Shown one piece after another: positions 32,830 through 45,023 of a DNA stretch of 60,000 nucleotides. Each line of letters begins with the position of its first letter. Position 1 is the stretch's first letter. Position numbers and translations under genes: made by a program. Location of the stretch: the NCBI RefSeq assembly GCF_032854445.1, contig NC_088306.1, positions 17,023,764 to 17,083,763 on the forward strand, given 5' to 3'. Source of the stretch: Liolophura sinensis (lineage: Eukaryota; Mollusca; Polyplacophora; Chitonida; Chitonidae). A model generated the notes under the pieces. It did no database searches and was not told the DNA's origin. It saw nothing but the letters and a program-made list of their open reading frames with translations.

Positions 32830-33726
32830 GTAAGTCAGCATACATTATGTCTGATTGGTAGAGGGTTTGCACACCTGACTGTCCTTGAAACTTCTTGGGA
32901 AAACAAAATTCTGTTGTCAGATAGATTTACTGTAAGTCTTCGACCTATTCACATGTTTGGATGATATTTATTGATTCGTATTCTGTGGGCACTGTTGTGT
33001 GTAGACCAATGAAATAATAGTTTTTGTGATGCCTTGAAATCGGTTAATCCAACCAATAAAGTTTTCTTCTCCAAAATCAAATTATAATGGTGGTTAAATC
33101 ATATTGAAAGTTGTTCTTCCATATGTGAAAAGGTTCTGGTACATTCAGAGTTCCAGAACAAAAAGGAAACCTCCTTTGAACCAGTTTTGCATGTAGTGAA
33201 GTGTTTGTGTACATATTTTAGTGTTGTTTTTTAATTTTTTTTAAATGCAGAGAAGTTGAATTCGTAGTGCTAATCTTTCAGACCAAACCCTCAGGTGCTT
33301 GATGCATCGTGGTCTAAAATTTTTTTGTTTTTACACTAGCCTTCATGTTAATAGTAATATGAGTATATAGACTTGTAAATCTTCAGCCTAAAGAGCTAAT
33401 TTTAGACCAGTAGAAATCGGGGTGGTATTATATGGTGTGGTTTTCTGGGGAGCTCTGTCCATTAAACCTGTGCACTACCATAAACATTATTATTATCAGG
33501 TATTGTCTTTGAGCACAGCATTTAACAGCCCGATACAGGGAGACTCAAAGATGGAATTACTGAATCATTATGGCTTAATGAAACACATTGTCAATATTTC
33601 ACCCATATACATGTATATCAAGGTGATCTAAATTGATGGGATAATGCTGAAACCTGGAGCAAACAAATAACGAGATCTCTAAGGAGTGACATCAGGGTTC
33701 CCACTCATCCTGGAAGTCTTTGAAAC

Positions 33727-33914
33727 TACACTAATTCGACCTTTTCACATGTAAAAGAGCCACTTTCAGTTCAATTTTTTTTTTTGATTTTGGAGATGAA
33801 ACTACATTGGTTTGATTGGCTCTATAATTATATCAGTCAACACAGAAAAATGCCTTCAGAAAATGTTTGAATAAACAGCTTGCAAACATACAAAAACACT
33901 GAAGAATTACAGTA
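33727..33914 (+). mobile_element. MITE family M, copy 5 (internal deletion)
   Basis: Left end TACACTAATTCGACCTTTT and right end TGAAGAATTACAGTA, with TA at both ends. The core segment that normally carries the GGGCTTCAC motif is deleted, leaving about 190 bp. Confidence 0.75.
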
Positions 33915-36900
33915 CTTGAATTTTGTAGAAAATGTTTTACTTGAAAATAAAAAAAACCCCTTATTTTGGGACATCAGAGTCTTAGAAAGTACATGTACAT
34001 AATTCATCAGTAGCCCTTAAATGTGGCTGAAAACATTTGATACTTTTTGAAACCCTGTGATACAGTTTGGAACCCTGTGATACAGTTTGAAACCCTGTGA
34101 TACACTTTGACACCCTGTGATACAGTTTCAGCATAAGAACTGTGAAGGGTGGAAACATCTGTTAGGAATCTGTTTGATGGTATGCATGCTTGATGACCGT
34201 CAGTCAATAGTCCACTGTTTTTATAGTTCCACTGATCTTGGCTAGATGTATGTGGATAAATTCATCCGGTCTGGAATTCATTTGGTTTATGTTCACGTAC
34301 CAGTCATAAAAATGGGACACAACATGATATAGAGCATTACTTGGACTAAACCATTCCTCATTGCAATGTATGTAGATAGGTGATTCCCATTCTTGTCAAA
34401 AGCCTGGTGAGAGGCTCCTGACAGGCCAACCACCTTGGCCACAAAGGTCCCCAAATAAAAAAAATGAGAAGGAATCTCTGTGTACATGTGTATGTGTGAA
34501 CATATGCCTGTGCTTTTTCCACAACCATTCATCTAGTGGACTGCACACTTTCCATGTGTGCTGCTGAGGACAAAAGGAAATACAGTGTCTTAAAAAAGAA
34601 AAAAAAAAAAAGAATTTATTACGCAAATTAGGCAGTGAGTTCATAAATTATGTCGTTTATTTTAAGTGGGCGCTGCACTAGTATTTTTAGATTTTTAACC
34701 ACTCGTCCTATGGGATAAGTGGGCACTTTTTGTCACACATGCCCCTGAAGACTCATTGTGACGTCATTGTGACCGTTTAATGGACACACCACTCGTAAAC
34801 CTGCCCCAGGAGTTGTGCACGCAACTGGAAACGAGTGGGGTGGGCCGTGCTTTTTCAATAAGTATTAAGTAACATAAAATCTGATGAAACAAATAGGTCA
34901 TTGAAGTTCCTGTGTTATTGTAATAGTTGTGATTAGTCTCCCCTTCCTCTGAAGGGAGAAGCGAGCTGATAACTCATGGTTAACTTTCTCATAGTTCAGA
35001 GCTTGCAGATGGCGCAGTTCCTTAGCAAAGCGTGGGACACAAGATCTATGATGGCTCTTTTACACTGCGTATTTTTACACACGTATAAATGTGATCTGAA
35101 TTAAAGCCAAAAAGGTCAGTGTATCATGTGCAAATGGCGGCTGCAGTGTGTTTGTAGAAGATCCACTGAGCCTAATTCTTCAATCTTTTCAACCACCACT
35201 GTGACCAGTATTTTGAAACATTGTGAGAGAACTACGGGGTGTAAAGGTGTAAAGAAATAATCTTCACAATTTTATGAAGCTTGTATCTTTAGCCACGTAA
35301 ACAAATCATGTTGGGTGTCAGTTTCATAACAGTGCATAAATATCACTGAAGAAAGTGCTTTAATGGTTGGAAAATTGGAAGATTTACGGTATGGTCACAA
35401 TACTCTGGTTTTTGACCATGATTGCACCACCCTGTGTAGATAAATTGTTCACATCCAGTAATAATGACAAACATTCCTGCTTATACACCTCCTAAAGTCG
35501 ACTCCTTAATTATTACATATTGTACATGATTTTGGATAGAATGAATGAAAGATTATACTCCACTGTTTCAGCGCTATGTGCGTTAAATTTCTGCAGTATG
35601 ATGACGAAGTTTTAGAAAGGTATTTGTTTTGGATGGAAGATATTTATTGAGTTTTACATGGCTGATGTTTCAGCTTTCAAAACTGTTCTCAAGAATATTA
35701 AACTTCATCACCTTGGTCAGATCTGGGTGGAGAAAACAGGGATAGGCCACATCCACGCTTTGAAAGCTGTTGACCAGCTGATGTAACTAAAGTTGCTTAA
35801 ACTAAATTCAAAGTTACGATCTCATTTGTAAGGGGATAAGTGATCTGAACTGAGGACTGGCATTCAAAGAGTAACCATTTTTTGGAGATAGTCCACAATT
35901 GTAAAGGATGAAAGTGCAATAACTGGAGAATATTTGTTCATATTGTTTGTACTTAAGACACTAAAACAAATCCTTAAAAAATCACAACGGCAACATGAAA
36001 GGGGACACGGCCCAAAGATTAGGTATGTTTGCATTATTCAAGAATGACATGAGTATCGGGTGTTCTTCTCAAAAAATAAAAATCACAAGCTTTTTGTTAA
36101 TCCCACTCCCAGCATTGTACCTTAAGTGAATGTTTAACAATAATAAAAAACTGAAAATTCTGCCAGAATATTAAAATGAGGCGCTGTCAATTTAGTGGCG
36201 GTAAAGCATGCACACAGTGCTTGGTAAACTTCATTTGCAAACAAACATAGCTGATTACAGGCGTACAAGATGGACATACTGCTTGCCCGTGACAGGATCG
36301 TGACGGGGATTTCTATTTTTGTGTAAATCTTATAATATTCAAGCACCATTGGCCTTTGTGTACATGTGCCTTTATTAGCAATCCTGTTGATACCATTTCG
36401 AGGTTTTTAATGTAGCCTGTTCCCTTGCATTCTGGTTCTCAGTTGGTACATTTTTTGTGGAAGTCATTGGGATTGTCTCTGATGTTATGATATCCCCCTG
36501 ATAATGGTGATCCCCTACAAGTTTATTTTCCCTAGACAAAATATTTATGCTATCTTTGCCTGTAAACTGCATTTAAAAATATAACGTTAACTAGTTCCAA
36601 TTAAAAAAAAAAAAACATTTAAGTCGAACTGTGTACCTATCTTGATGGCCACAAAGCCCTGGCCAGGTGACATCATGCCATGAAGGCCTGCTGGAATTAT
36701 GTACTTACAAGCCCCTGCAAAGCCTTAACAAATCAATGCATTACCAACTTTGTGCCTTTGTATGATGTGATCTATAAATTACCCCTGTTAATGAAGGTAA
36801 TCTGAGTAAAACAGCTTTACAACAGATGTTTTGTTTGTCATATTTTATCTTAAACTTACACAACTTGTGCAAGATAACCTGAAGTGATGCCGTGTCAGAT

Positions 36901-37018
36901 TATTTTGTCACTTTTTGATTTTCTTGCGTAATTGTCTACACTTACCCATGCAACAAAATATATGTGTCTCTCGGGTATGATATGGCATGCATGTAGGATT
37001 CTTAAACTTACACAGTAT
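33915..37018. other. AT-rich non-coding DNA
   Basis: Apart from the 20-bp repeat at 34046-34128 and an A-rich run near 34600, nothing was recognised. Confidence 0.55.
34046..34128. repeat. Tandem repeat, 20-bp unit, four copies
   Basis: Four copies of TTTGAAACCCTGTGATACAG with single-base variants. Confidence 0.9.
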
Positions 37019-37185
37019 TCTCTGTGGCTGAGTGGTCTAAGGCACTCGCCTGACGATTATTGTAGCCTCTCACCAGTAGGTCAAGGCTATTATCCAGCTT
37101 ATGCTATATTCGACAGTGGGTCACTGTCATATAACTGAAATACATGTATTATTCTGTGCGGCGTAAAACACCAATCAGATAAATA
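37019..37185 (+). mobile_element. SINE with SINE-1 tail but a different tRNA-like head
   Basis: The head GTGGCTGAGTGGTCTAAGGC followed by ACTCGCCTGAC looks like a Leu/Ser-type tRNA D-arm and anticodon region, unlike the head of the other copies. The 3' end (GCGGCGTAAAACACCAATCA and AAAT repeats) is the common SINE-1 tail. It is shorter than full-length SINE-1 because much of the body is absent. Confidence 0.7.
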
Positions 37186-38404
37186 AATCTTTAAGTGGAT
37201 AAGTCTGTGTTATTGAAGCATGCCAATTAGTGTTTGAGACATCCCCCCCACCCCTGGGCTGTGTAAGGCCTCCTCAATGTGATGCACTGGCTGCTGTCAC
37301 ATTACCTGAAACACTGCAAGGTACCCAAGCAAGCAAGCAATTAACCAACCACATATAATCAGATTTTGAAGATGCAATTATAATGTAATCAGTTCTCAAG
37401 CATTCTGCTCCTCATTTGGTACATTTATTATGGTAGTACTAAGGATTATGTCATAATTTTACTCTGTTATTTTGCCATTCATATTCAGATGATGGGAACA
37501 AATGTGTTCAGACTTTAAATGGTAACTTAGAAAGTCAGGTGAATATGACCTTTGGCAGTCTGTTGTTGTAGTTTTGCTGTTAGGGGATGATATAAGTGTT
37601 CTTCACCTGTCATTTTAAAGATTAAATTCTGCAGTATTTTGGTTGGTCCAGAATGCGACCATGACTGTTTAGCAACATTAACATGAAGGCTAGAGACAAT
37701 ATGTGTTAACTTTCAAAATATGACTGTGACCTTTATTGTTATTGCTTTTTACATGGACGCCATATTTGACAGACATAAGCTGAACTGTTGTTTTCGTATC
37801 AGATATCGTTCTGCCCTCTGACTGTTCTGAAGGATTTGCCCCTGGGTTGTTTTCTGCACCGTTTACCCGTCAACTGTTTGTAATTTCCTTACACGGCCAC
37901 AGGTTGATGACAAAGTGTTTTATGAAACCTGATGACTTTGGACTAAACACACCTGTGGCCTGCTCACTCATATTGCTCTCACCCTCCAGACCAATTTCTT
38001 GATTTCCATTTTTCCCCTCCCATCCCCTGAACAGTTGGCTGAGCCCTAGACAGGATCTCTGATTACCTGAGCTTAGCCTGACAAGATCTGGTGTTTCCTC
38101 ATGTCGAATGGACGAGGCAGTCATAGCAACTATTATCATTGCTGCTTTCAGAAATTTACCTAGGCCAAGAGTTCCTTAACCAATTGTATCATTTTGAATC
38201 TTTGCTAGTTGTTTTGGACAACATTGATTTAGGGATCATTTTAGGTTCAGAAAGATACAGATTGTTGGATTTGATTCTATATTATTAAAAACTGGCTTTT
38301 TGATCAGATGTTTTCTTCCTTGAGGTCTTTCATGTGAAGAGGTTTTTACCTAGACCTAGATATTGTTGGAATTGAACATTTATTGCATAATTTGTTGCCT
38401 GCCT

Positions 38405-38515
38405 TGCGAAGTTTGATTGTTTACCCCGGGCACTCTGTAATTTCCTCCGCCCATAAATTTGATAGTCCTATTCCTGTAAGTGAAAAATTCTTTAGTATGG
38501 TGTAGAACACTTAAA
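38405..38515 (+). mobile_element. Possible SINE-1 3' fragment, strongly diverged
   Basis: CCGGGCACTCTGTAATTTCC, GTAAGTGAAAAATTCTTTAG and GTGTAGAACAC follow the order of SINE-1 tail motifs but with many differences. Confidence 0.5.
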
Positions 38516-40562
38516 AAAAACCCAGCAAAAACGTAAAGTAAAAAAATTATTAGTTCGGAATACAGGATGCTGTACTCCTCGGGAAAGGGTACCGTAATTT
38601 ATGTTGCTTTAAATGTTTTTTATGATGCAGCCTAAACTGTTTACAAAAAAAAAAAAAATAAAGTAGTTTTGGGGAGACTTTTGCCCGGTGTTTTGAATGG
38701 CACTGACTTTGACGCTTTGTTTATGTTTTAAAAGTCTGTCAACCTCAAAGTCATTTCTCAATGACATGTGTTTTCATTCTTCTCAGTCATCTACATGAAT
38801 GGCTAACTACTACGTGTAAAATCCATACTTGGTCTATTTTGTCTGGTATAATGTCGTTAAGATCAAAATCGTTATCAATGTCAGCAATCTCCCTACAGCA
38901 TGTGAATATGTGTGTTAATTACATGGTAAAAGCATGTGGAATTTGTAAAGCTGTGCAGGGGGTGGGTTGTTGTGTTGAGATGTACAGGGGGCGAGTTGAT
39001 CAGATACCTGTATATACCCCAGCATGCTTTAGCTACCACAATGGAGGGCTGCACTCATGCCTGCAGGTGGGGAAATCATTCGCATTCGAGATCACTATCG
39101 ATAGAACTTTGACCATTTTAATTCATTTCATCCTGTAGAGACTGTTAATGAAAACTGGGATTAAGAGACGGATTATGAAGACATCGCTTAATCCCAGAGT
39201 CTGTATGTCATTGTAAAACGTAGCTAGCAGAGTGACCAGTTAAGTGTGTACCTGCTGTTGCTGCTGATAGGCCTGAGGAGAGTAGATGGCTCCCTAGCGA
39301 TGTTTACCTGACACAGGTTTGAGGGAGGGGGATAGTGATTGTGATGAGGAAAGGCATATAACATGGGCGTAATTCCAGAGTCACTTTGATCCGACGTATG
39401 TAATGGTGGGTGAAACCCCAGGGGGTATTCTGTGATGCTTGGCCCATGGAGAGCGACGATGACCTTTGGTGTTATCCTGCTCTCACAGGGATTCAGGCAG
39501 GAGGAGGCGGGTGCAGCATGGCCGTCACAGCCGTGTTGTTAATCTGTTGAGCTGCACATGCTGATCTCCGCCACATCAGGCCTTCATGTGGCTGGGCTCA
39601 GAGGCTTAACGCAGGACCGTGGAGAGAGGGGTGGGGATCAGCCACAACCGGTTGAGCGGCCCGAAGCTTTACGCTCATCTGATGACGACAGAATGGTAAA
39701 TCGCTAACGCTTGGCTGGGAGTGAAACGTCAGCCACTAATAAGCCCTCGTTGACGACATCTCCCCAGTTTGTCACCCGTTCTGTCCTGTCTGAGGCCATT
39801 ATCTCAGTGGCTGTCATAGCTGCAGCAAGTCGTGGAGACAGAGACACTTAGCTTACCATTTGGATACTTTAGGGCATCAGAAACAGCATGAGTCATTCCA
39901 AACGCCACCCGCTTGATGCCATCGTCGAGGCCAGCCTCAATAACATTATACCGGTAAGACTTTTTCCAAAGTAATATAATACCTGTAATTTCCATAACAT
40001 GTTTACCTGTTAAACAAGTTATGTGTTATAACGAATAGTTTGTGTTTAGACGTTCGGGTTCACACAGTCAGTGCAGCCACATGGGGTTAACAAGAGGGCC
40101 AGAATTTTTAAGTTGAACTGATTGGTTTTTGTGAATTCGATGAAATGCTTGTATCGTTTGATTTTAGGGTAAATGAATTTCATCTTTGACTGAGTTACTC
40201 ACTTTGCCTGAATCTCACTAATATTGATTTTATAAAGGCATTTTGAGTTTTGTTTGGAAGGAAAGTTCATATCATACTGTAAAATTATTAGGTTTCCTGC
40301 TCTGGAACATAAAATTTTGTCACCTTTTGTTGTTTTAAGTCATATTATTTTTTTAAATCATTTAGTCATCATACTCGAACATAGATTGATTTGCAATGAT
40401 TAAACCACCCAAGATATTGATATTGTTGGGTTTGAGTGAAATGTAGAATTTCAGTTTTACTGTGGAGCAGAATTTGAGATGATGTCAGTCTCTCTGTATG
40501 CCTCAGAAACATTGATGTGGATGCCGGCAAGTTCATACATGCATACATATAGGTGTATGTAT
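38516..40562. other. Non-coding DNA with a GC-rich, repeat-free block
   Basis: 39230-39840 is distinctly richer in GC than its surroundings, lacks recognised repeats and has no convincing coding frame. It is a candidate regulatory block, inferred only from composition. Confidence 0.35.
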
Positions 40563-41137
40563 CTGTGTGCATGTAGGTAGATGTGCATACACAAAACTTC
40601 TGGCTTAATCTTTTTAATTATTGCTGAAAGCAAATCAAATCAGTGAATTATTTATGTCATTATTACTGATTTGGGAGCTGTAAATGCATATATATATTTA
40701 TATTTTTATTTGTGTTAATGTGCAGTTTTATGCCAGAGATGGAGGGCGTTACCCTTTGTTTGTCAAGTCAGATTTTCGATAAACTGAAAAACCTGCTGAA
40801 GGGTGTAAAAGTGTTCTGTCAGTTTGTGCTGCATTTTATTAGACTAAAATGTGAACATGATGTAGAGCAGATCGAATCTTTAATTTGGGGGTTTTCATTT
40901 AGTCTTGCAGTGATCAAGTTGTGTAGGAATTATTTTTCCAATTACTGAATCAAATTTTACAGCTAAGAAAGAATTTTCCCTTTGCATACAAATTAAAGTA
41001 GGAACAATTTTCCCAATAATCCTAACATCTGCAAGGATATAACATGTTACCAGCTTGTTGTAAATTAACAGGGAGATTTATAATGGACTTCAGCAATTTA
41101 AATATAAATTAAAAACTTAAAATTAGAACAGATTAAT

Positions 41138-41228
41138 TTATTTGTTTATTTATTTGATAGGTGTTTTCGCTGTACTCTAGAATGTTTCAATTGTTTCATT
41201 ATGGTGAAAGGAAACTGAGAAAATCTGT
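41138..41228 (-). mobile_element. SINE-1, short 3' fragment
   Basis: TTATTTATTTGATAGGTGTT, TGTACTCTAGAATGTTTCA and TTATGGTGAAAGGAAACTG follow the tail and body order on the minus strand. Confidence 0.65.
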
Positions 41229-41844
41229 TAATTAAATTTCTGTCTGGGCATTGAAATTTTTGTCTATGTAGGCAGTAGAGGGTTCTTGTATATAGGGTTA
41301 TATGGGGTGTTTCTTGAGATTTGTGGTTCAAGATTCTATTGGACAATTACAGCGCTTTGTTAGAGGAATACCGAAAAGAACCAAAAAAAAAAAAAAAAAG
41401 AATAAAACCCCAAGTTGTGTTTTAAAGTGGGATTGGTGAGGATTTCAATGAGATTTGCTCAGACAGGCATGCTGATAGAATGAATTAAGTGAGCATAGTG
41501 CTTTGTCTTTTTTATTCAGACACATTGTGACATGTTGGACAATCCAGTTTGATCTGGTGGATTTGAATTCTGTGTGTTGTTTGAATTAAGTAACCCACAA
41601 AGACCACCCATTTCTCTCTGTATAATGTCCTAAATGTAAGAGCTGGGATTGTCCGTGCGTCATCAGTTTGTGGCTAACGATTCAAAACTGACACTTGTGC
41701 GAGGCCTAGATGTAAGTTAACCTGGTCAGTGTCGCTCCACGTTAAAACAATGAATCATAAAATGAAATGGGTTAATTTCATCTAAATACTCCGTTTTTCC
41801 GCGCCAGAAGGCTGTAGTCTACCTTTTTCTTCCTCTGCATGGCC

Positions 41845-41957
41845 GCTTTCCTCCCACTACAATGCTGGCTGCTGTCAAATAAGTGAAATATTTTTCAGCA
41901 TGGTGTAAAACACCAATCGAGTATGGCATAAGACATCAATCAAATAAATAAAAAAAT
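41845..41957 (+). mobile_element. SINE-1, 3' fragment with duplicated tail motif
   Basis: TTTCCTCCCACTACAATGCT, AAGTGAAATATTTTTCAGCA and AAACACCAATCGAG match the SINE tail. The motif then repeats in diverged form (GACATCAATCAAATAAAT). Together with 41138-41228 it lies in the extra DNA that separates the two halves of duplication copy A. Confidence 0.75.
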
Positions 41958-43377
41958 TTGAATGAATAATTTTGCATTCAGGAAGCGATTGTTACATTGT
42001 AAGGCTCAGGACAGGTATGATAAGTTCTTCTGACAGGTATCATAAATACTATAAGATGGAATAAGCAAAAACAGTCCTACAGAGAAACTTGAAAGCATTA
42101 CGTGAAGTAATGTATCAATTTTTAAGAATTCACAGGAAGGTGGTCCACGTGAAAGTCAATGATTTGTACAGTGGTTTTTGTATTCAGAGTTATCAAAGTT
42201 AATATTCAAAATGTTGAGTTTGGTATACATACTTGTATGTACGTAGAGTTAGGTCATGGGATTGTTAGTATGTAAAACACACAGTTGTAAGATTTGAGTT
42301 TTAGCCTGAAGCAGTGTTCAGTATCAGTCTCTCTGTTAGTCCATCTAGGTGGACTCGGTGTGCTGAAAAATTCTGACATTGATTATTATAGTGAGTCCAT
42401 CAACCGCTCTCAAAAAACATGATTTCAATCTCCCATCTTCTTCCGACTTATTGTAATGTAATTTTATGGTGGAATCTCTGAAACTATCCTGTTAATTTAC
42501 TATCCTCGTCTTTGAAATTAATGATTTTGCTGCCTGGTGGTCACATTGACTGCTAGAACTTCGGCGATACCGAGTGTCTCTGTCGACAGCCATTTTGAAC
42601 TGTCATGTGACCTACTTCTGAGTTTGAAATACAACTGAGTTTTGGTATTGAAATTGTCCAAAAAACTATTATATTTCTATTGCCGTCTGCAAGAACAACT
42701 TCAGCCTTCTTAATTCAGTGCAAAAAGGCATGAAAAAGAACTGGTTTTTTTAGTGCAGGTAAGTTTGGGTGCCGTGAACGTGGACCTCATTGAGATGGGC
42801 TCCATTGAGTTGAGGTGCGCAGATGTGTGGCGATGGACTCAGTGTTACGATGAACGTCAGAATTTTGAAATAGCACACTGAATCTGTCTCGATGGATTAT
42901 CTGTTTGTGTGTTTCAGGGAGATGTGCGTGGCAGAGTGTACACATTCAGGTGTGTGCATAGGTAAACTTGCATGCACGAAACCTGTGGCTTAATCTCATT
43001 GATCTGTATTGAGTCTTTAATTATTCATGGAAGTATCCCAGAAAATCAAATCAGTGAATTATTTATGTTTAAGTCATTATTACTGATTGGTGAACTGTTA
43101 CTGCATGTATAGTTATGTGGCTGTGTTTTTGTTAATGGGAAGTTCGGAATGGCAGTGCCAGAGATAGCTTTTGTTTGTCATGTCAGATTTTTGATAAACT
43201 AAAAACATACTGAAGGGTTTAAAAGTATTGTTAGTGTTGGCTGCAAGAATTCATAGGAAGGTGGTCTTCGGGAAAGTTTAATGATTTGTACAGTTGCATT
43301 CAGATGTATTAAATTTAATATTCAATATGTTGAGTTTGGTACATGAACATAACCAGCGTTAGGTTACGGGATAGTTG

Positions 43378-43608
43378 TGGGTAAATGACACTGGTGTAAG
43401 GTCCTATAAATATGTTTTCAAAACAAATTTTAACATTTTTGTCTCCAAAATTTCAATGGGCAAACAAGAAAACAAATAATTTACCTAGATAACAGTGGGT
43501 ATATGAGACAGGTGTAAAATCCCATGAATGTGTTTTCCGAAAAATGTTAACATTTTTTTCTCCAAAATTTCAGTTGACAAACACGAAAACAAATGATTAC
43601 CAGGGTAG
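43378..43608. repeat. Tandem duplication, about 117-bp unit, two copies
   Basis: Copies start at about 43378 and 43495. Both contain a GTGGGTA.ATGA start, TTAACATTTTTKTCTCC and CCAAAATTTCARTKGRCAAAC blocks. It lies directly downstream of copy B of the larger duplication. Confidence 0.85.
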
Positions 43609-44801
43609 CAGGATAAGTGTGGAAATAAAACTATGTGCGCAGTGGTAAAGTTAAACAGTTCGATTCTGGCCTAAAAAACTGAATTTGAACATCAAATATA
43701 ATGTTGTTAGGCTGATAGCTAGCTGAGTTCTCTGTGGTGAGAATTTTTTGTTGATTTCACCCCTTGACTAAGTTGTTGATGTTTGTCCATCATGATTTCA
43801 CGATTAGCTTAACAAATCCTGTGTGTTCCAAATAGGTCAAATGTCCAAAGGTTCATGCCAGACTTGACTAGTGGTCTTGTCGCTAACTGCTATGTCCATA
43901 TTAGTTGCTAGTGATGAACCATAAAGCCACCCCTGGGGGCAGCTTTGGGGGGTGGGGAGAGACTGTTGGAATTCTAAGTAGAGTAGCCTTGGATGTTTGT
44001 TTGTATCAACATCGTTGGTTAATCATCTGTGTGAGAGTGTTGGAGACAACTGTACCATGACCTGTCTCTCTGATGCTCTGTCACAGCAGCAATATTTAAG
44101 TAGTGCAGTGACTGTCGGCCTCCAGTGCAGTGGTCAGCGGCTTTAATCAACACTTACAGGGATATTTCGAAGCGTCGTGATGAGGATACACCAAAGGTAT
44201 GACTGCTTTGTCGCCAACTGTTGCCATGGTTTTCAATGCTCGCTGTTATGTAAGTATCGAATGAAATAATTAGTTTGATATTGGATGCATGGGTGGAGGC
44301 ATAAGTGATGCATTTACGGACATCAGAGTGCTGCTCACAAATCATTGCTTTTCTTGGGATAATTAGTATAATATAATGTTTATTTGGAAATAACTTGATT
44401 ATGTCACATATACAACTCAATCAAGAAATGTACGGACTGTGCCTGCCATGATAGTCCTCTTTATCTTGTTTCTGGCAAAATGCGCTAGATCCACCAGATC
44501 TCTAATAAAGCAATGATGCCAACAGTCTTGATGTTCAAATTTGATTTTTGAAATCACTCTTGATAACTTAGCCATGCTGGTCTGAGCACACATATTTTGA
44601 ACACGATTTTATCAGTGCAAAAATGCAATCAGTATGTGTTGTCAGACGAGGGAGTGGAAGTGTGTCAGTTGTAGAAATTATATTAAGTCACATATGGCTG
44701 CAGCCAGTTAAAAGTGTGCATTGAAACAGGTTTTTTATGTCTGCACTTGGATTTATTTCAGAGTTTTTCGGTTAGAATTGATGAAATTTAGAGGTATCTA
44801 G

Positions 44802-45023
44802 TACTGTGATTTTTCAGCCTTTTCCCCATGTTTGCAGGGTGTTTATTCAAACATATTCTAAAGGCATTATTCCTTGTAATGTGGAAAAAATATACTTTTT
44901 GCGAAGCCCTTAAATTGGCCAATATAATCAGTCTAGTTTTGTCTCCAAAATCAGCCTCAAAATGTACATAAATTGCACTGAGAGTAGCTCTTTCATATGC
45001 AAAAAGGTTGAGGAATTGGGGTA
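44802..45023 (-). mobile_element. MITE family M, copy 6 (reverse orientation)
   Basis: Reverse copy with TACTGTGATTTTTCAGCC at the low-coordinate end and GGTTGAGGAATTGGGGTA at the other. TA is present at both ends. The core is recognisable as the reverse of the other copies (ACTTTTTGCGAAGCCCTTAA). Confidence 0.8.

Larger units (their letters stand above)
40563..43375. repeat. Diverged segmental duplication, copy A split, copy B compact
   Basis: 40563-40835 resembles 42950-43235 (shared AAATCAAATCAGTGAATTAT and related blocks). 42118-42260 resembles 43240-43375 (AGGAAGGTGGTC, AATGATTTGTACAGT and TGTTGAGTTTGGTA). The two segments are adjacent in copy B, but in copy A they are separated by about 1.28 kb that contains SINE-1 fragments. 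Confidence 0.75.

Noticed and set aside
42780-42960. Possible exon after a CAGGTAAGT-like site and before TTTCAGGG
   Set aside because: No open frame with recognisable similarity, and the right part belongs to the diverged duplication.
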